From Granulicella sapmiensis (GTDB lineage Bacteria; Acidobacteriota; Terriglobia; Terriglobales; Acidobacteriaceae), in assembly GCA_026225395.1 (NCBI GenBank), contig JAMFSR010000017.1, forward strand, positions 1-64,000: a stretch of DNA of 64,000 nt. The letters are read 5' to 3'. A model generated the notes under the pieces. The model was not told the DNA's origin and did not search any database. It saw only the letters and a program-made list of their open reading frames with translations. Numbering within the stretch: position 1 is the stretch's first letter; every line of letters begins with the position of its first letter. A program made the position numbers and the translations under genes. Below are positions 60,215 through 64,000 of this stretch, piece by piece.

Positions 60215-61029
60215 GTGGGCGGCACGTTAGCCGCAGGCTGGGCCGGTGATGCATCTGGGCTGCCCTTGAAATGAATGGATGCGACGATGGCGTTGATGAT
60301 GGGCTGCGAGAGCTCTGTGTCCGCCGTCGCCGATGGGACTTTGAGCAAGAGTTCGATGTGTTGATCTTCGCGATTGAAGAGGACGAGGCGGACCCGATGT
60401 TGCACTTTGTCATCGCCGCTCACCTCGAAGCCTTTCCAATTGCCGAACGCAATGGGATGGATTGTTTCGTTCGTTTCGCTTAAGAGGGTCAATCCTTTGA
60501 GTTCCACGAGTGTGAGTATGCCGACATTTCTGGCCTTCGAATAAAACAGTGAGGCTTTGGAAGGGGTGGACTGCATGGCAGCGGCGGTGAGGTCGTAGTT
60601 CGAGCGTATGGCGTTCTCGCCAAGAGTCTTTCGCATGAGGTTGAGGTTCTTGTCGCCTCGGATGCGCCACAGACTGAGAGTGTCCGGCATGAAGCCGGTA
60701 TCGGATGCGAGGACGCTGATATGGTCCTCAAAGGAAAGGGCCGTGATGGAATTGAAGTCGCGGCGTGCGGTGAGCTTCAGCCACGGTACCCGGAAGTCGT
60801 ATTGGTTTGCGGAGATGATCTGTCCAATACTCAAGTCGGCGAGGCGGTTGTCTGATAGGGGTATGGGCGTGATGCTAAGGTCCGGTTGTTGGTGGGCCAT
60901 ATCGCGGACTTCATACCAAACGAACGCGTTTATGCCTGCCAGCAAGATGAGCCAGCAGGCTATTAAGGCGGCCGCGAGCAGGATAACGACATTTTTTAAG
61001 CTGATCTTGCGGCTCTTCGTGGCGAGCAT
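60211..61029 (-). CDS. hypothetical single-pass membrane protein
   Basis: A 272-residue protein with one N-terminal membrane helix (about 13-35), a mainly beta extracytoplasmic domain (about 50-250) and a Pro/Ala-rich end. No lipobox and no recognised family. The start is preceded by GTGGAAGC. It overlaps the stop of the 59825 gene by 4 bases. Confidence 0.55.
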   Translation of the reverse strand: MLATKSRKISLKNVVILLAAALIACWLILLAGINAFVWYEVRDMAHQQPDLSITPIPLSDNRLADLSIGQIISANQYDFRVPWLKLTARRDFNSITALSFEDHISVLASDTGFMPDTLSLWRIRGDKNLNLMRKTLGENAIRSNYDLTAAAMQSTPSKASLFYSKARNVGILTLVELKGLTLLSETNETIHPIAFGNWKGFEVSGDDKVQHRVRLVLFNREDQHIELLLKVPSATADTELSQPIINAIVASIHFKGSPDASPAQPAANVPPT

Positions 61030-61246
61030 GCTTCCACTATTGCTGTTGGATTGGTAAGTAGCAAGTGTTTTGGGACCGGCGGTTGGGGCGGCCTGGTGAA
61101 ATGCGGGGATCCTTCGCCTGGGGTTCGAGGATGACGGCGAAGAACAGGCAACCGTAAACGCAGATTCCCTTCGGGAATGACAAGCCTAGAAGGTCATGCG
61201 ATGGCGTACATACCGGTCTCGTCTGGCGAGGCGATAAACTCTTGGC

Positions 61247-62179
61247 TTGGCTACTTATCTGATTACCGGGGTTGCTGGGTTTATTGGGTCGCATCTGGCG
61301 GAGGCGTTGCTGGAGCGCGGGGATGCGGTGCGGGGGTTCGATAATCTTTCGACGGGGAAGATGGAGAATGTGCCGCGGGGAGTGGACTTCGTGCTGGGTG
61401 ATCTGGCCGATGCGGAGGCTGTGGCGAAGGTTTGTGTGGGGGTGGATGGGATTCTGCATGAGGGGGCGTTGCCTAGTGTGCCTCGAAGTGTAAAGGAGCC
61501 GCGGCCTTCGCATGATGCGAATCTCGAGGGGACGTTCAATCTGCTGGAGGGTGCGCGGGCGGTGGGGGTGAAGCGGGTGTTGTATGCGGCTTCGAGCTCG
61601 GCGTATGGGAACCAGCCGGGGTTTCCAAGGGTGGAGACGATGAAGCCCGAGCCGATTGCGCCATATCCGGTGCAGAAGCTGGCGGGGGAGCTCTACATGC
61701 AGAGCTATGCGCGAGTGTATGGGATGGAGACGGTGTGTCTGCGGTACTTCAACATCTTTGGGCCGCGGCAGGCGGTGGACTCGCCTTACTCGGGTGTGGT
61801 GGCGAAGTGGGCTCGGCAGATGCTCGCAGGTGAGCAGCCGGTGATGCAGGGGGATGGAGAGCAGTCGCGGGACTTTACGTATATTGCGAATGCGGTGCGT
61901 GCGAATCTGCTGGCGCTGGATGTGGACGCGGAGCGGGTGAGTGGGCGGGTGTTCAATGTGGCTTGTGGGGAGCGGTATTCGCTGAAGCGGCTGTATGCAG
62001 TGCTGGCGGGGTTGACGGGGTATGGTGGGGAGCCGATGGTGGCGGAGCGGCGGTCGGGCGATGTGGATATGTCGCTGGCGGATGTGAGCGCGGCGCGGGA
62101 GGCGTTTGGGTATGAGGTGGAGGTGGGGTTTGAGGAGGGGTTGAGGCGGACGGTGGAGTGGGTGAAGAGCAGGTTTTAG
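61247..62179 (+). CDS. NAD-dependent epimerase/dehydratase, UDP-sugar 4-epimerase type
   Basis: A 310-residue extended SDR: ITGVAGFIGSHLAEALLERG (about 6-25, NAD-binding GxxGxxG), ASSSAYGNQPG (about 117-127, catalytic Ser/Thr), YPVQK (about 147-151, YxxxK) and YFNIFGPRQ (about 172-180), as in GalE/WbpP-type UDP-hexose or UDP-N-acetylhexosamine 4-epimerases. It should interconvert gluco and galacto forms of a UDP-sugar for surface glycans. It starts at TTG 61247. The final Ser-Arg-Phe-stop is encoded by a family B repeat (62168-62179). Confidence 0.85.
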   Translation: MATYLITGVAGFIGSHLAEALLERGDAVRGFDNLSTGKMENVPRGVDFVLGDLADAEAVAKVCVGVDGILHEGALPSVPRSVKEPRPSHDANLEGTFNLLEGARAVGVKRVLYAASSSAYGNQPGFPRVETMKPEPIAPYPVQKLAGELYMQSYARVYGMETVCLRYFNIFGPRQAVDSPYSGVVAKWARQMLAGEQPVMQGDGEQSRDFTYIANAVRANLLALDVDAERVSGRVFNVACGERYSLKRLYAVLAGLTGYGGEPMVAERRSGDVDMSLADVSAAREAFGYEVEVGFEEGLRRTVEWVKSRF

Positions 62180-62188
62180 GTCTTAGGG
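62168..62188. repeat. CCTAAAA/CCTGAAA repeat family B (copy)
   Basis: AGCAGGTTTTAGGTCTTAGG plus G; its first 12 bases form the last three codons and the stop of the epimerase gene, as 40159-40170 do for the MBL gene. Confidence 0.6.
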
Positions 62189-62239
62189 TGGGTGGCGCGG
62201 CGTGTCCCGGAAGTCCTTGGGAAGCGTCAACATATGCTT

Positions 62240-62374
62240 TCAGACTATAGGCACATCGAGGCTAAGTTGTGCCGTGGCACATAGACGTTCGGCGACGGAC
62301 ACGCTTTGCCAGTAGCGGTATGTTTCGGCCTGCTGCTCTTCGGGATTGACGTTCCAGCGAATGGTTTTGTCCAT
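62240..62374 (-). CDS. small hypothetical protein (44 aa)
   Basis: A 44-residue frame (MDKTIRWNVN...) with YRYWQSVSVAERL in the middle, a pattern I recall from short proteins associated with toxin-antitoxin or transcription modules (YW-x4-PVxERL). GAGGGG lies 10 nt upstream. It ends before the family B repeat of the epimerase gene. It may be a truncated relic or a real small gene. Confidence 0.4.
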   Translation of the reverse strand: MDKTIRWNVNPEEQQAETYRYWQSVSVAERLCATAQLSLDVPIV

Positions 62375-62596
62375 GGTCTGCCTACCCCTCTTCTTTTATT
62401 TTACGCGGTTCTGAATGGGATAGTTATGTGATTTCGCGGGGGTGTTGCTACACTCCTTCCAAAGCCACCGCATGAGAGTCTGCTAATTTCCTGTTCGTGG
62501 GCGATGAGAGAAACCTTTCCCTGGGCCGCTTGATTTCGGCCTGTGCCTTGCTCTCGTTTTGAGGGCCGATGCTTCGGCGTTGAGGGCGAGGGGGAA

Positions 62597-64000
62597 GTGA
62601 CAAAGGGTACGCGCTTGCCGCTGAGTTTTTTCGCGAGCTCAACATTCCGAGGCAGTGCGGCTGCGCCGCTTCGACGCCGGTTGCGTGGGGCGGTTGTGAT
62701 GTCGGTGGGTTTGGTGGGGTTGATTTGCCTGCGGGCGCAGGAGCCTGACGCGGCGGGGCAGCGGGCAGGCAGGGTAAGGGATTTTCTGGCGCAGCGGGTG
62801 GGTGCGCGTGGGAGTGCGGCTGCGGCGTTGCAGCAGGCGCGGGCGCAGCATTTGGCGATGTCGCGGGGCTTTACTTCAAAGGCTGATGGGTTGCAGCCGG
62901 AGGCGGGGTCGCTTACAGCGGCGTGGACAGCGGTGGGGCCGCAATCGGTGGTGTCGGCTACGTATGGGGCGTTGAGCGGGAGGATTACGGCGCTGGCGCT
63001 TGATCCGAACGATGCCACGGGGAACACGCTGTATGCGGGGACCACGGGGGGTGGGGTTTGGAAGTCGGTGAATGCGGCGGGGCCGTTGAGTGGCGTTACG
63101 TTTACGGCGCTGACGGATACGCTGCCGGTGTTCAGTCCGAATGCAGGGTCGGCGGTGATTCCTTCGCTTTCGATTGGAGCGCTGGCCGTGCAACCGAGTG
63201 TGAATCCGGTGATGCTGGCGGGGACGGGCGATCCGAATGACGCGACGGATTCTTATTATGGCGAGGGGTTGTTGCGGTCGGCGGATGGTGGGTTGACGTG
63301 GACGCTGGTACAGGGATCGCATGATGGGGCGAATGGGAACCACTCGTTTGCGGGGATGGCCGTGGCGGGGTTGGCGTTTAGTTCGGCGACGCCTTCGTTG
63401 GTAGTTGCGGCGTTTTCGAATGCGGGTGAGGCGGAGTTTGTGGATGCTGCGAATGCGGAGTCGGTGCCGGGGTTGTATTTTTCGACCGACGCGGGTGCGA
63501 CGTGGCAGATGGCTTCGATCTATGACGGGGCTGTGCCGGTGCAGGTGCCGCAGCCGACGACGAGCGGGCAGGTGGGGAATGCGGCGACCGCGGTGGTGTG
63601 GGATGCGCAGCGCGCGATGTTTGTGGCGGCGGTGCGGTCGCATGGGTATTACGGATCGACCGATGGGCAGACGTGGACGCGGCTGGCGGCGCAGCCGGGA
63701 GCGGGTCTTACGGTGGCGAACTGTCCGGTAGGGTTGAACGGTGAGGGCGCGGCGACCTGCCCGATCTTTCGTGGGGCGCTGGCGGTGCAGGCGGCTACGG
63801 GCGATCTGTATGCGCTAACGGTGGATGCGAACGACAACGATCAGGGGTTGTGGCAGGACTTGTGTGGGGCGGGGTCAAGTGGGTGTGCGGCGCCAGCGCC
63901 GACGTTTGCGAACCGCATCGACAATGGGGCGCTGGAGGTGGGGAGTGGGAGTGCGGCGATTGCGCAGGGGACGTATGACCTGGCGTTGTCGGCTTTGCCG
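62597..64000 (+). CDS. beta-propeller protein of BNR/sortilin type, exported (3' end outside window)
   Basis: At least 468 residues from the GTG at 62597; an Arg-rich start and hydrophobic stretch ending LRAQ give a signal-like leader (a shorter start at ATG 62699 is possible). After a spacer the chain has repeated blades: GRITALALDPND, TLYAGTTGGGVWKSVN, SIGALAVQPSVN, LLRSADGGLTWTLVQ, GLYFSTDAGATWQM and YGSTDGQTWTRL. The SxDxGxTW Asp-box repeats mark BNR/sortilin (VPS10)-like propellers. In soil bacteria such proteins are usually exported and bind or process glycans. It continues beyond base 64000. Codons are strongly G-ending. Confidence 0.8.
   Translation, partial: MTKGTRLPLSFFASSTFRGSAAAPLRRRLRGAVVMSVGLVGLICLRAQEPDAAGQRAGRVRDFLAQRVGARGSAAAALQQARAQHLAMSRGFTSKADGLQPEAGSLTAAWTAVGPQSVVSATYGALSGRITALALDPNDATGNTLYAGTTGGGVWKSVNAAGPLSGVTFTALTDTLPVFSPNAGSAVIPSLSIGALAVQPSVNPVMLAGTGDPNDATDSYYGEGLLRSADGGLTWTLVQGSHDGANGNHSFAGMAVAGLAFSSATPSLVVAAFSNAGEAEFVDAANAESVPGLYFSTDAGATWQMASIYDGAVPVQVPQPTTSGQVGNAATAVVWDAQRAMFVAAVRSHGYYGSTDGQTWTRLAAQPGAGLTVANCPVGLNGEGAATCPIFRGALAVQAATGDLYALTVDANDNDQGLWQDLCGAGSSGCAAPAPTFANRIDNGALEVGSGSAAIAQGTYDLALSALP

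Noticed and set aside
62401-63045. Minus-strand frame (214 aa) before the beta-propeller gene
   Set aside because: It is opposite the leader of the propeller gene and has Ala/Arg/Pro-rich shadow composition.

Overview
The window looks like a chromosomal segment of an acidobacterium of the Terriglobia type (Granulicella, Terriglobus and Edaphobacter relatives). This is an inference from two large Oar-like TonB-dependent receptors with N-terminal carboxypeptidase-regulatory domains, a hopanoid glycosyltransferase (hpnI), many Tat, Sec and lipoprotein exports, high GC, and conserved housekeeping markers (gyrA 3' end, class A rnpB). No rRNA, tRNA, CRISPR array, intact transposase or prophage was seen. 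Layout: 1-5.5 kb holds the end of gyrA, then an AT-richer three-gene cassette (sce7726-like PD-(D/E)XK protein, sce7725-like protein, coiled-coil protein) that looks horizontally acquired, then a small operon with a DUF6338-like membrane protein and a DUF3606 protein. 5.8-13 kb holds two Oar-like receptors facing each other across strong terminators. 13.4-19 kb holds membrane proteins, a phosphoesterase lipoprotein, two paralogous Tyr/Gly-rich exported proteins and a PHP-domain protein. 19-31 kb holds a Tat-exported serine hydrolase, GT2, CHAD, Rieske oxygenase, GT39, a cyclic-nucleotide-binding membrane protein, HEAT protein, HpnI, a four-helix-bundle gene inside an inverted repeat, and two MacB/FtsX-type permeases. 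rnpB lies at 30.8-31.3 kb. 31-47 kb holds a divergent SDR/LysR pair, an NHL-repeat lipoprotein, a three-gene redox operon (cytochrome b, COG4705-like membrane protein, MsrP-like molybdopterin enzyme), aldo/keto reductase, GH75-like lipoprotein, MBL-fold hydrolase, a HigBA toxin-antitoxin pair with a clear operator, DUF72, TonB-like protein, methyltransferase, DHA2 efflux pump and HAD phosphatase. 47-52 kb holds a zinc-ribbon protein, a deoxyribonucleotidase and an AT-richer KAP-type membrane NTPase whose reading frame changes by -1 exactly at a T TTT TTA heptamer. 52-64 kb holds a repeat-rich stretch, regulators (XRE-cupin, TetR, AraC), small membrane proteins, a GAF protein lacking an ATPase domain, a sugar epimerase and the start of a beta-propeller protein that runs off the end.

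The most notable structure is in the intergenic DNA. Three short-repeat families recur. One (core AGAGGATAGAGTGTAGAG) abuts stop or start codons at 0-3 nt and forms inverted pairs. One is built of CCTAAAA/CCTGAAA units and supplies the last codons (Ser-Arg-Phe-stop) of two unrelated genes. One carries hairpins of type GGC..GGCTGAAGCC..GCC whose stems differ by compensatory changes. Separately, base composition of the + strand changes from C-rich to G-rich at about 46.9 kb regardless of gene direction, as at a replication origin or an inversion boundary.

The best candidates for undescribed biology are the three-gene sce7726/sce7725/coiled-coil cassette, the KAP NTPase with a possible programmed frameshift, and the gene-end-anchored repeats. 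All functional names are from reading the proteins without database searches.
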